Shown piece by piece: positions 45,809 through 57,300 of a DNA stretch of 64,000 nucleotides (the stretch's first letter is position 1; each line of letters begins with the position of its first letter). The notes beneath the pieces are model-generated. The model did no database searches. It saw only the letters and a program-made list of their open reading frames with translations, and was not told the origin of the DNA. The position numbers and the translations under genes were made by a program. Origin of the DNA: Amphirosellinia nigrospora (taxonomy: Eukaryota > Ascomycota > Sordariomycetes > Xylariales > Xylariaceae); contig SCHM01000001.1 of NCBI GenBank assembly GCA_004123355.1, positions 3,836,001-3,900,000 of the forward strand. Direction: 5' to 3'.

Positions 45809-46896
45809 TCGAGTGTTGGGTGTGTGTATGACACAACCACGACGCCTAGTCGACCGGATACGTCGATCTGGAGAAGCCTAGCTCCTAGAATGCGCAACGC
45901 GGTGCCTGTCTTACGAGGGCACTCGGAAACACGTCCTAGGCTTGCCAGTAGGGCAGCACAAGATGTGAGCGATCGAGGGAGCTGGAAAGCATCGTCTACG
46001 ATACCGTAGTAGTGTAACTGTGGAGATCATGGATCATTTGTCTGACCACAAGATCTCTGACGGAGTCTCTGCTACTGTAAGTTCGGCCTACCGTTTGTGT
46101 TCACCCTGGCTGCTAGCTGCTCAACCTGTACGTAATAGTGTTAGGCCGTAGAGCTAGATCTAGTTCTAGACATATTTGGAAGATGTTTCCTAGATTGAGC
46201 GATGCCGCTTCGAGGTCCGCGGAAACGGCGGGCCATCCCTAATCAGGAGGAACCAAGGTGTAGCGCAGCACAGGCGCGTTACAATTAGATATCAGGATAC
46301 GTGCATGCGATTATTAAACTGGGCCATGAGGCTGGTGGCACTGGGGTAGGCATTCGCCTTCTAGAATGAAACGGCATTGTTATTCTAAACGAGGCTGAGG
46401 GCAGGTAGATGGGATGATTTTTTAGATGATTCCACGTTGCGCGTTTTTTTCTTTTTCTTGTTGGGATACAATAGAGGGAGGCCTTGCATCCTACCGGGTG
46501 GGAAGCGACTCCGGATATAGATAGGTATGGCCAATAAGCAGAAGGATTGACTGGCTATGGAAGTGAAGTAAGCTGCAAGAGAAGACCGAGAGACGCTGAT
46601 GTAGCCTCTAACACGACAAGATGGTGCCGACCAGGCGTTCAGATGAAACTTGGGCGCTGCAACAATCTGAGGAGGGTATCATCAAGAGGCAGTGCGATCT
46701 CTGGATTCCACATTCCACGTTGGCTGTGATAGGGCCGGGGAATATGTCCCCTCGCGGTGCTTGGGGAGGAGGGTATTGGTTGTTCTGCGATGGTGGGCAA
46801 CAGGCGGAGATGGGCGCGGAGATTCGCTAGCCACAGAGCTTTTGGATTACCTACGGTGGTCTGGTGTGAGTACTCAGAGAGAGTAAGAGAATGAAT

Positions 46897-46934
46897 GAGT
46901 GAGTGTGTTGTGTCTGTGTGTGTGTATGTGTGTC
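46897..46934. repeat. (GT)n-rich microsatellite
   Basis: An imperfect GT/TGTG tract (GAGTGTGTTGTGTCTGTGTG and onward) lies in the spacer upstream of the Rua1-type gene. Confidence 0.8.
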
Positions 46935-49242
46935 CTTAGCGGAGTGTGTTTGACGTTGTGAACCTGGAATTTAGGGTGGTGGGGCTTCGAGGGTCAGCTC
47001 TGCATCGCGATTGGGTACCCGGGTGTAGGTGTGGTGAGCCCCTTGCAGCAGCCTGTCTCAGATTCTGTTACAGACCTAATCCCTGTCTGGGGTTTATCGG
47101 CAGGTCCAGCTTCATCTCTTGGTTGGCTGGCCAAGATCTTAGCTGCTTCCCTCTAGTCTGGTCTGGTCTGCAAGGCAATACTACCCCGTCTCTACCCGTC
47201 TCTACTAGCAGGTAGCTGTCAGTACTTAATATATAGCATTTAGCATTTGGCAGACAGTTTAGAGTTATTCCCGACCAAGTACCCGACTACTAGTAATTCA
47301 TACCGAATTAGTAACTATCACACGCTAAACATGGTCCCATGACCAGAGACTACTCAGTTTTGAACTAGAATGTGGATGAAGGTATCATTTGCTATAGTAG
47401 TTTAACACCTGCAATTCCTTTCGTCGCCGTCACAAGCTGTTCGGGCTGCAACGGGATGGGTCTTGTAACAAACTAGTTTGTAACTAGCAACTGTCCCTTC
47501 GCTAGAAGATATATGGTACGATAAATATTTCATTCGAAACAACGTGTATTGCTTCAGTGGTACGTTGGCTACGAGGACAAGATGTTTCCATCTGGACGTC
47601 AGCCGTACCCAGCCAGGTTGCTGTGCACTAAGTAACTTTTGCCATGTCCAAGGCCGTAACATCAAACGCCGTTAGCTTATGATTCGCCCAGCTGTCTTGT
47701 AATGTCATCCTCCCATGGTGCTTGTTTCTATTTCTATCTAGAGGGGGGCTCCCTTCGGGCTTATACCCCAGTTTGGGTAGTTGCTGGTATTCAGATGCCT
47801 GGCTGAGATCAACTCACTATACGTCTATTCGGCAGTTGTATGTGGGCGCCAGTAAAAACATGTATGCTAGCTATTACAACAATAGTCTAGGTATTTAGAG
47901 CCTAGAAGTCTGTGCAATATGCGCCTAGAACGCAATGGAACATTTGCACCATAAAACATTACAACATGACTCCAGTGAGTTAACAAACCTGAATTGGTCT
48001 GGCTTTTGTACCGTATTACCTAGGTTATTGGCTTACCGGCCGCTGGCGACTTGAGCTATGACAGCGATCCCTTTGCCATGAGATATTATGTACATAGAAA
48101 CAGTTCCAATTGTTTGTGGAGTTAGACCATCATTCCTCTCACATCGAGTTGAGACTAGCACAGAGGGGTTACCAATAGGTGAGATGGGCGGCCTCCGAGA
48201 TCATAGTACCTGCATATCAACGTCTAAACAGATCTTAGAACCCATAAACCCAGATATTAAGCCTTTCGGGCCGCGTAATGTATGTGAGGTAGCCCCGTTG
48301 GTGACACGCGACTGTTTCCTATTCGGCCAACAAGCCGCGCCCACATTATCTTGAAAACAAGGTGCACGTACCGAAAAAGGGACCTCCAGCCTCTTACGAC
48401 AAACGCTGCAGCTTAAAGGGAAAGAGGAACCAAAAAGCCGATCGACCATGTAGCCTTCCAAACGTGATCGTCCCCGGTGGCAGAGCAAGGCCCATGTTGC
48501 TACGAGCCAAACGCACATCAACTTAAGGCGCGAGAGCTCGCTAATAAGTCCGAGCAAGAAACCTTCTACAAGTTCGACGACTGTTCTATGGATCCACCGA
48601 ACCCTCGCTTTCAAACAAGGCTGCCGGGGCACCCATTTCTCGCATGACATCGTGGACCTCTTTGGGAAATTATTCAATGCTCTCGCCTTTACCCGCATGT
48701 GCTCGGGCCTGTATCCAATCACATATCGGATCTTTTATGCAGATCTCGGACCAATGGTGATGGGACCAGCTTCATCAGATCCAGATGGCAGTGCCCACGG
48801 CACATTGGCCCTACCTTGCACTGAATCGTTTCCGCGCAACGTTAAGACAGGACGGCGAGTTGGAAACTCTGCAGATCAACGGGATAAACAAAATCAATCA
48901 CGTGGCAGTTGGTTGTTCAGGGCTGTTTTATCTGCAACTGGAATTGGGCCGCTTGTAGTTTCCTATAGTGGCCCCAACAGCCATTAATAACTAATCGAAG
49001 CTGCATTGTGTGGGACTGGATGCTGGGTCAAAATAACAGCCAGGCTCACGCGCTTCATTGCGCCAAATCCTCCGCGTCATACCCTGGATTGCCACAAATA
49101 GAACGGAGCTGAGTCCTGCCACCCCTCCCGACCTACGAGCTATGCGATAACCTGTCGATTGTAGCGTCGGAGACTACCTAACGCGATATGCGAAGGCGTC
49201 GTATTTGACTTCCAATGTGCGAGGAAGTACGGTACCCTCTTC

Positions 49243-49976
49243 CTAATCCTTATTGATCTTCTTCCATACTTCGCTCTCTGCGACAGCGAGCCGTTCGCCG
49301 GTCTGCTGTGCCAACTTTTTGGCAGCCCCCATATACCATTTCCACTATCGTCTGGTTCCCGCCCTTCTACGGCTGATCTCTGATCCCGGTCAAACTCGGA
49401 AGCATTAGCATTCTGCTGGTAGCCTGCTGGATGTGAAAAATTCCGTGTATCATCACCAATGATGCCTGTTGTAGTAAAGGGGATCTTTGTTTGCTGAGGG
49501 CCGTACGGCGATGATGACGCCACTGTCGCAGTAGAGGTGCCTCGTTGCTGTGATGGCTGAGGTACCGTGGGGGCGGGGATAGCCATCTGGCGAGGATAGC
49601 CGGTGGTGGCGGCAGGAGGAGCTGGAGTATGAGCAGGAGGTTGGTATCTCTCACCAGCCTTGGGTGGGGGTGGAAGGCTGCTAACAGGGATGGATCCTGG
49701 CTGTGGTGGTGCTGGACTGGCACTTGCTATAGACGTCGTAGGAGTTGGCTGTACTGGAAAGTAGGGTTGGGCTTGAGCCGATGCAGTGGGGGCAGGGAGT
49801 GATGGTGCAGCACCGGGTTGAGCAGCGGCATACGCTGGCGTGTAAGCCGATGACGATGGTGCTGCCGATGCTTTGTTGTTCGGTTCCCGTGCATCTGAAG
49901 ATGCCGTCTTGGGTGTTACCCCGTCAGCCTTTGCTGCAGTGATAGGGCTGTTGGCATAGACAGGAATGGGGGCCAT
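49243..49976 (-). CDS. Pro/Ala/Ser-rich conserved fungal protein, function unknown
   Basis: The start at 49976 sits in good context (AAAATGGCC) and reads MAPIPVYANSPITAAKADGV. About 200 residues of low-complexity Pro/Ala/Ser/Gln sequence follow, then IGDDTRNFSHPAGYQQN and a conserved C-terminal helix, GIWGAAKKLAQQTGERLAVA plus ESEVWKKINKD. The C-terminal part is one base out of frame: the C5 run at 49326-49330 should be six. With that, the stop is at 49243. N- and C-terminal motifs of this kind recur in Sordariomycete proteins of unknown function, as far as I recall; the middle is variable. It is probably disordered and cytoplasmic. No function is assigned. Confidence 0.75.
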
Positions 49977-51052
49977 TTTGCAGAGACGTGGTCTGGTCTA
50001 GTTGGGACGTGCCAGACAAGTCAGTCAGTTCCAGTCAAGTCTGTGGAAGGCCGGCCGAATCAGAGATACAGCAGTGTCGATCGAGGTGATTTGGAAGACG
50101 AGGAATTGCACAAACTTGCTGCAAGATGGAGAGATGTGTCAAAGTTAGCAGTAAAGCAGTCGGTAAGTTTTTGGGGAACAAAGTTGTCACTATCATGCGG
50201 TGGAATCGGTTTGGAAGGTTACGTATGAGCATACATCTTTTGAGCAATGGCGAGATCGACGTCATAGGTAGGGGACGGTGTCTATGTAAGAAAGACTAAA
50301 AACAAAGTCCCAGATACATTGGTACATGCCTCCTTTCAAGAAAATGCCAAATCAACAAAGCACCCATCTCATATCCGTATGTGCCCAAGTGAAGGATGTA
50401 GTCTAGATAAACGCCAAAAACTATTGTTGTCTACAAGCACTTCGTGATGTTGGATACTACCTATCCCCTCAGGATCTAGGTTATGTACTTAGATAGTTGG
50501 TAGCCAGAATCATCATAGACAGGTACCTATGTAGGTTAGATAGGTGCTCGCTGAAGTCCAATGCGATAAGATACGACCAGGAACTCCACTCTAGCCAAAA
50601 AGAGCCTTAGTGTCACGGCCGGGCTGTTACTAGGTTAGGCGGGTTGGTGTACTATGCCACTATGCCACAGCGAGTTCTACGCAAACACCGATACCTACCG
50701 ATACGATCAATGGCGGTGGATTTGGATTTGGATTTGGATTCAGGTTCAGATTCAGATTTCTCGCGGCGGGAGCTGCAAGGGAAACGAGCACACGAATATA
50801 CGACCCCAAAACCCGACGAACCAAGTGCCCTGCGTGTTTGGAAATGCCGTAGACAACCCGTCAGCGATAGCATTTTCTTTCTTTATTCACGTGTTTGTGT
50901 TGTACTGCAATGACACCGAGGTGACCGCGACTCTGACGATCCATCATCACCAGCGCCAACTTCACCGCTCGACGTCGCCTCCGCCTTCGCTTTCGCCATC
51001 GCATGCCTCGTCCCGAATCACCTCGTCGCCGTCATAACATACTCTCTCCATC
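49977..51052. other. Divergent promoter region, Pro-rich protein / Arp8
   Basis: This 1.1-kb gap separates two divergent start codons. It contains the hexanucleotide repeat listed below and CT-rich leader sequence just before Arp8. No gene is seen. Confidence 0.45.
50713..50757. repeat. (GGATTT)n hexanucleotide repeat with degenerate tail
   Basis: Units GGATTT repeat about four times and continue as degenerate GGTTCA/GATTCA units. The tract lies about 300 bp upstream of the Arp8 start codon. Confidence 0.8.
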
Positions 51053-53426
51053 ATGGTTGGGAAGGTCAGCGAGCGCGTCCTTCTGCGCGAAGGTAAGACG
51101 GCCTTTCTGGCACGCATCCTACTTACCTACACGCTCGCTCATGTGATCACTCTCTATCATTTAGGGCTCGAGAGGACCGACAATGGCATGAAGCAGACGA
51201 ACTGGCCCGATGTCACTCCCATCAACCAGAAAAACTACTATACGTATGCTACCACCCGTCTCTCTGCCCCCGACGTTCGCTGCGGCCGTCGTGCTGATCA
51301 ACCGCTTGTCTTTGTCTATGCAGTGATTATATGAAACGCGATGACCAGGTGCTCGCTCTCCGGCTGCAGACGGACGCTGTGCGAGATAAACTTGTACAGT
51401 CCGCCAAAGACCGCGACCGAGCCCTCGCCCGGAACGGCCACGCTGAAGTACCTCTACCCTTACCCGTCCCCGATATCCAGCCCGAAGAGACTGTCGTGTC
51501 GTCCAACGATGGCACCGACCCCTCCAAGGTCATCGTCATACACCCCGGCAGCCAGAATCTGCGTATCGGCTTCGCTAGCGACGCCCTGCCTAAAACGATA
51601 CCCATGACCGTCGCTACCCAGTTCCCCAGACCGAGTCCGAGATGCACGAGGCCTTGCCACGCCGACAGTTCGAGGCCAAGACCACAGACCAGCAGTATGG
51701 CGAGGAGTGGTCCAAGAAGTACCAAAAGCTGTGCAACGATCTCAAGGTAGATATGCGCTCGAACAAGCGCAAGGTGCTCCCCAACTCGAAGGAGCTGGTC
51801 GTCAATTATAACAGACGGACCGAACCGGAAAAGATCCCTAAGCATAACGACCCTCAGGAGATCGACTGGACTGATGTGAACAGCCTAGATGACCCGGGCT
51901 CGGTCGCCTCATGTTTCGTCGGAAACGCAGCCCAACGCGTACCCGACGACTCGAACCCCAAGTTCAAGCTATGGTGGCCCATACAACATGGTCTGCTCAA
52001 CGAAGATGACTACGCGACTGCTGAGCATCTCTACGACGACTTAGAGACCTTGCTAGATAAAGCTATACGGCAGGAATTAGGCCTGACGAGCACATCCACG
52101 TGGAAGAACTATAGCTGTGTCTTTGTCATCCCGGATTTGTACGACAAGAAATACGTCGAGCAAGTCCTCAAATCCTGTATGACTTGGTTTGAGTTTAGCA
52201 GAATATGCTTTATCCAGGAGAGTATGGCGGCCACATTTGGTGCTGGCTACACCCAAGCTTGTGTTGTGGATGTAGGGGCCCAGAAGACGTCGATCGCCTG
52301 CGTTGAAGATGGTCTGTGTATAGAGGATTCGCGCATAAACTTGAAATACGGTGGCTACGACGTTACGGACACCTTCATAAAAATGATGCTTTACGACAAC
52401 TTCCCTTACCAGGAAATCAACCTGAGGAGGCGGTATGACTTCCTTCTTGCCGAGGAGCTGAAGATCAAACACTGTACCATGTCCCAAGCCGATATATCAG
52501 TCCAACTATATCAGTTTCATCTACGCGCTCCGAATCAGCCTACCTACAAATATCAATTCAAGACATACGACGAAGTCATTTTAGCCCCCATGGGGTTCTA
52601 CGACCCGGCAATCTTTGACAGCACTACCAAACTGCGTAGCCGCCGGAAGTTGATCGACCGTTCATACAACGCCTACGACGCAGATGTCCCCGATGATCCG
52701 ACATCAGCCGCCCAGCTGGCCATTCTAGCGCTCATCAAGCCCTCCATCGTCTCGAACGCCAACGGATTTCAACCGAGCCCGTCAGATCCTAATCTCGCCA
52801 CCCCCATGAAGGAGAAGTCCCAGCCGTTCAATTTTCTGTCACGTGGGACCTTACCGCCACGCCGGGCGGTTCAAATGCCGCATCTCCCGCGCCTGAGGGC
52901 GCATCCACTCCTGTGCCACCTGCTTTTCAATTCGGCGCCAACGGGAATACCGGCAGCCCAGCACCGAATGGCCCCAACACTATCCGCAACGGCACTTCGC
53001 CTGCGCCCCCGCAGGCATGTTCGTGGACTCTACCGCTCGCAGCGCACGAGCGTTAGCCGCGGAGCGCGATACCGTTCTCCCCATTGCGCCACTTGACATT
53101 GCTATCTTTACCAGTATTCAGAATGCTGCCAGGGGCGATGACAAGCGATTGCGCGACTTCTTAGGCAGTATCATGGTGGTGGGCGGGGTTCCAAGGTTCC
53201 TATGTTCACGCAGACACTCGAGGAGAAGCTGCGCGCTCGAAGAGGCGACCTCTTCGACCGCATCCTGGTTTCCAGGAGCGCGCGTGACATGGACGAGCAG
53301 GTCGTCGTCTGGAAGGGCGCCTCCGTGTTCGCGAAACTGCCCGCCAACGATAGCTGGATTACACCTTTCGAGTTCGAGCGTCTAGGCGCTCGCGTACTGC
53401 ATCACAAAGTGCTATGGGCTTGGTAG
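51053..53426 (+). CDS. ARP8: Actin-related protein 8, INO80 complex subunit
   Basis: Arp8 is a nuclear actin-fold protein of the INO80 remodeller that contacts linker DNA. The start at 51053 (MVGKVSERVLLREG) is followed by two introns, then NYYTSDYMKRDDQVLALRLQ. The actin-fold opening VIVIHPGSQNLRIGFASDAL, RICFIQESMAATFGAGY and VVDVGAQKTSIACVEDG form the nucleotide-binding halves. INLKYGGYDVTDTFIKMML, APMGFYDPAIFD, IAPLDIAIFTSIQNA and a C-terminal SRSARDMDEQVVVWKGASVF close it. An Arp8-type insertion rich in Pro/Ala/Gly lies at about 52840-53010. Four one-base losses are inferred: C4 at 51624-51627, near 52840, near 53013, and G4 at 53185-53188. Full length, about 740 residues. Confidence 0.94.
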
Positions 53427-54358
53427 GCGGAGGAGGGCTAGCTGACTTTGGGATATCGGATTAAGGTTACCGTACTCTAGCTTTGCGATATATTTTTCTT
53501 TTGAGCGATGAGAGTTAAGAGGGTCGGCATCAAAAGACTACGTAAAAGGATATAGGTAGTTCGTCGCTACAACTGATAATTAGGCGCTGTGTAAGAATAC
53601 GGCGTTGGTGGACGGCGGTGACGGAAACGTCTTCAAGGCGTGAGAGTTGTTGTCGGTCAGATTTAGCCCCTTGATTATTTGCTCAAATCGATCGGTAGTG
53701 TTATTCGACCGGTATTGACTTTAATATGTAATCCGATCTCGCTATATCGGTACCTTCTGCAATAACGCTGCAACGTGAACCATATATCTGTCAATATTAT
53801 CTACGCAAAACCATTGACAAGCCTCCATCAGAACATTCTCGGATAGATAGGGAGTGTTCTGATTAGATGGTAAGCTGTAAACTACTACGTGCATCATACA
53901 ACATCTCTACGCCACATGACAAAAGCGGAAGATACGCATTTAGAATCGTAATATTATTTACTTTTTTGCCCGAGCAGCAATGTTCACTAATTTGACCTCC
54001 AGATCTATGAGTTTAGAGCAGGGGCCATTTAGCTCAAGTATCGATTTCCTGGAGAATGGTATCTCCAAACCAACTCTCATAGCAGAAGCGCAGAATCCAT
54101 GTCCTCAGATCCATCCATCAGCACTTTTCCCACATCTGCCAACCAGATTGTCTCCCATCGAATAACGGCAGAGGCCAAAGCTCCCTTCTATAAGAGCCGG
54201 GGGTATCTTGAAGATGCAATGCACCTGAAATGAATACGCCGCCCTAGAAAAAAAAAAGCCTGAAAGTGCAACATGATAGAAGAAATCGCGAGCCCTGAAG
54301 AAAAATTCGTAAGAAAATGACAGGCTACCTAATACCTAGGTGCATTTGGTATGAATAC
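53427..54358. other. Intergenic, between convergent 3' ends
   Basis: This gap between convergent Arp8 and the SAM-SNF2 gene holds their 3' UTRs. A 10-base A run lies near 54249. No gene or RNA is seen. Confidence 0.5.
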
Positions 54359-57300
54359 TTAGGGGGCGTTTCTAGCCATGGTCGTAGGAGATGGTGGCGA
54401 TTTCGGCGGGACGGACGATGACGGGGCTGTGATGTGTGCTTGTCGCACAATATTTTTAGCCCAGTCGGGGAGACGAGGCTCCTTGACATTATCTGACGAC
54501 TGTGACCGTGAGTTCTTGGCTTTCCTACGCTCTGAGATAGTTTGTAATGCCTCCTGGTCGTCCTTCTGTTGAGATTTGAGTCTCCTACGCTCAAATACAG
54601 CTTGTAGTGCCTCGTGGTCATCAACTCGAAAAGACTTAGATTGATCTGATTGTCGATTGTTTTCGCCTTTACTGGGAGCCGTGGACATTCGGTGTAGTGC
54701 GGACTGTAAATGCTATTGTTCAAGATTAGTTTAGGGCTTAATGCTAAGACTCTTGTGTTGGGGGTTTTACTTCTGGGTCGTCCGATAATTTCAGTGAACT
54801 CCAAGACCTTTTTCTTGTTTCCCACTCTGACAGCTCCGTTTCCTTCCATATTTTGAGCTGCTGGTCAATGTTTTCTGGAGCCATTTGGCCTAGTTCTTGT
54901 GGTGAAATGAGCGTCATGCAAAGGGCTTCAACGAAACGTTCAGTAGAGACTGCACGCATAACTGCCCATTTCATCGCACTCCGTTCTTCGGGACTCTATG
55001 TTGTATATTATCCCATAGCGCATTCGAGACGTCTAAACTGACCTGCTTCCTTGTTCTCTGGTCCGGAAAGCCCGCTCTCACAGTAAATTCCCGATCTAAG
55101 TCTTCCCGGATCGCTGACAAAGAGCTCCAGTTGGAGACGTCAGATAATCCAATAGATCGGTCAGCCGAAGGTCGAATATGCACCTCTGCTCCTGCTAGTT
55201 GTATAGGGGCCAGGGCTAGCGATGGGAGTGGGTCATGGAAAGACTGCTGCCTCGATGGCACCTGAGTATGAGGGGGGATATTCGGAGTGTGGAGACTTTG
55301 TTGAGATGTAGGAGCGCCGTTCGTCTCGATCGAATGTGCTAGGCTAATTTGACTTCCACCCGTATCTTCAGCGGTAGAAGGCTGTGGTAGAGGTTGACTT
55401 GCCCGAGGAGATCACTAGGATGAGCTTGTTGCGCTTGACTTTCGCTCGGCGCTTTGGCGAAGGCAGGTTGGTCAAAGGGTACAAGACTATAGCTATCTGG
55501 AGCAATCATTCTCACCACCTAGAAACGAAGCTGTAGCTAAATGTGTGGGCAAAGGTTGCCCCGACCTGCGTGCTTCATTCTCCATAATTATTTTGGTTGG
55601 AAAGCGTAATATCCTCTGGTGACAATTCAGCATCCTCAACAGCCTCTTCCTCAAAAATATTCATCATTGCAATTGCTCTGATACCCTCACGATACTTCTA
55701 TTTTGTAGAAGTGCATCGACGACGGCGTCTTCACCGAGGAATGGTTCCAAGTCTATTTGCTGAGGGTTGGTGGGCATGTCCCAAGCTCCAGCGAACTGCG
55801 GTGCTCTGCGGACTGGATTTTTCTTGTCTACGACACGAGAGGCCAGTTGCATTTTCCAGATAGCCTGGTTCAACATCTTTTCCTCGTACGTACCTCCGCA
55901 GACGAAACGGTACACAAACACAGGTTTTTTTTGTCCAATCCGGTAAGCACGACCAACAGCCTGTTGTTCGTTCTGGGGATTGAATTGAGCATCAAAAATG
56001 ATGACTCTGTTGGCGCCAGTGATGTTCAATCCCAGGGCCCCGGCTTTTGTAGAAATCAAAAATATGTCGATATTACCCTTGTTGAAGCGTTTGACTATGT
56101 CTTGGCGGTCGGCCATTTGTGTGTCGCCATCCAAGCGCACAAATGAATGCTTTTTCATTCGCAAAAACTTGTTCCAGGCAATTCAGTACGACCTTGGAAT
56201 GGCTAAACAGTAACACATAGTCACCAATCTTCTTGCACTGGTCAAGAATCTCGAGCACTATTGGGATCTTCCAGGAGAGCGTAAGGTCGTCCTTTGCGCC
56301 CCTTTCCGCATTACGTAAGAGTGCCATCTCGTCGCTAATAAGCTGCTGGGGCAATGTGACTGTTGCGGTCTTGTCTGTGGAGCTGTTGCCTCCTTTCTTG
56401 ATCGCTCTAAGCTTTGCTAAAAAGATTGAGGGAGAAGCACAGATTAAACCGAGGTCGTGGATTGCAAACTGAGGCACCTTAGAGCCGGAATCGCCATCTA
56501 GGTGATACCGTATGAACATCTCATATGCCTGTTGCTGAATAGGCGTGAGAGGAACGGTGATGACGAATTCCTTTTTTTGCGGTATATCATGCTTTAATAC
56601 GGCGATAGTGATCCGGCTCACTTTCGGGGATACTTCTGACTTGAGAACACGTAGCATTCTTAATGCTCGTCGCCTATCAGACTCCGTGCTATCCGCATGA
56701 AGGCCAATTTTGATAGGATTCGCATATCGAGCACGGAACTCTCGAAGATCACTGAGATAACCGGGAGCAACCCAGTCGATCATCGAAAAGTATTCTTCGA
56801 CATTGTTCGCCAATGGTGATCCGGTTAATGCCACCCGGCTGGCTGTTCTGAAGTTGGCAGCCGCCACGTGAGTTTTAGCTTTAGGGTTCTTCATCATGTG
56901 TGCCTCGTCTGCAATTACGATATTAGGCCGTTCGATGAAGATGTCGCGCAAATCATTGTTGTCGAAGAATGCCTTGAAGAGATTGTATCCGATAATCATT
57001 ATACCACCCAGCTCACCCCAGGTTCGAACAGCTTGATTCCGCTGCTCGGCACCCATTATCGCATCAACCTTGAAGATATCCCCAAGTCCGTGGTTCTCAG
57101 GTAACCAGCTATACATCTCATCCAGCCAATTGTTAACAAGGGTTGCCGGACAGAGTATCAACGTTCTTGACTGTCGCATGTCTTCCGGGATCTGAGAAAA
57201 AATGGTAGAGTCCTCAGACGCAGAGGCCTGGCCGATGGTTGTCAACAGAGTGATGACTTGCATGGTTTTTCCAAGACCCATTGTATGCGCCAGCAGGCAA

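Larger units (their letters stand above)
44341..49242. other. 4.9-kb spacer upstream of the Rua1-type regulator
   Basis: This long gap holds the regulator's promoter and probably a long leader. Several open frames occur, the longest listed separately. A GT microsatellite is at 46897-46934. A minus-strand frame at 48201-48722 (173 codons) lacks an early ATG and family motifs. No RNA gene is identified. Confidence 0.4.

Noticed and set aside
48201-48722. 173-codon minus-strand frame with a hydrophobic stretch
   Set aside because: It has no early ATG, no conserved motif and no introns, and its composition does not look coding. It is kept only as a mention in the spacer entry.
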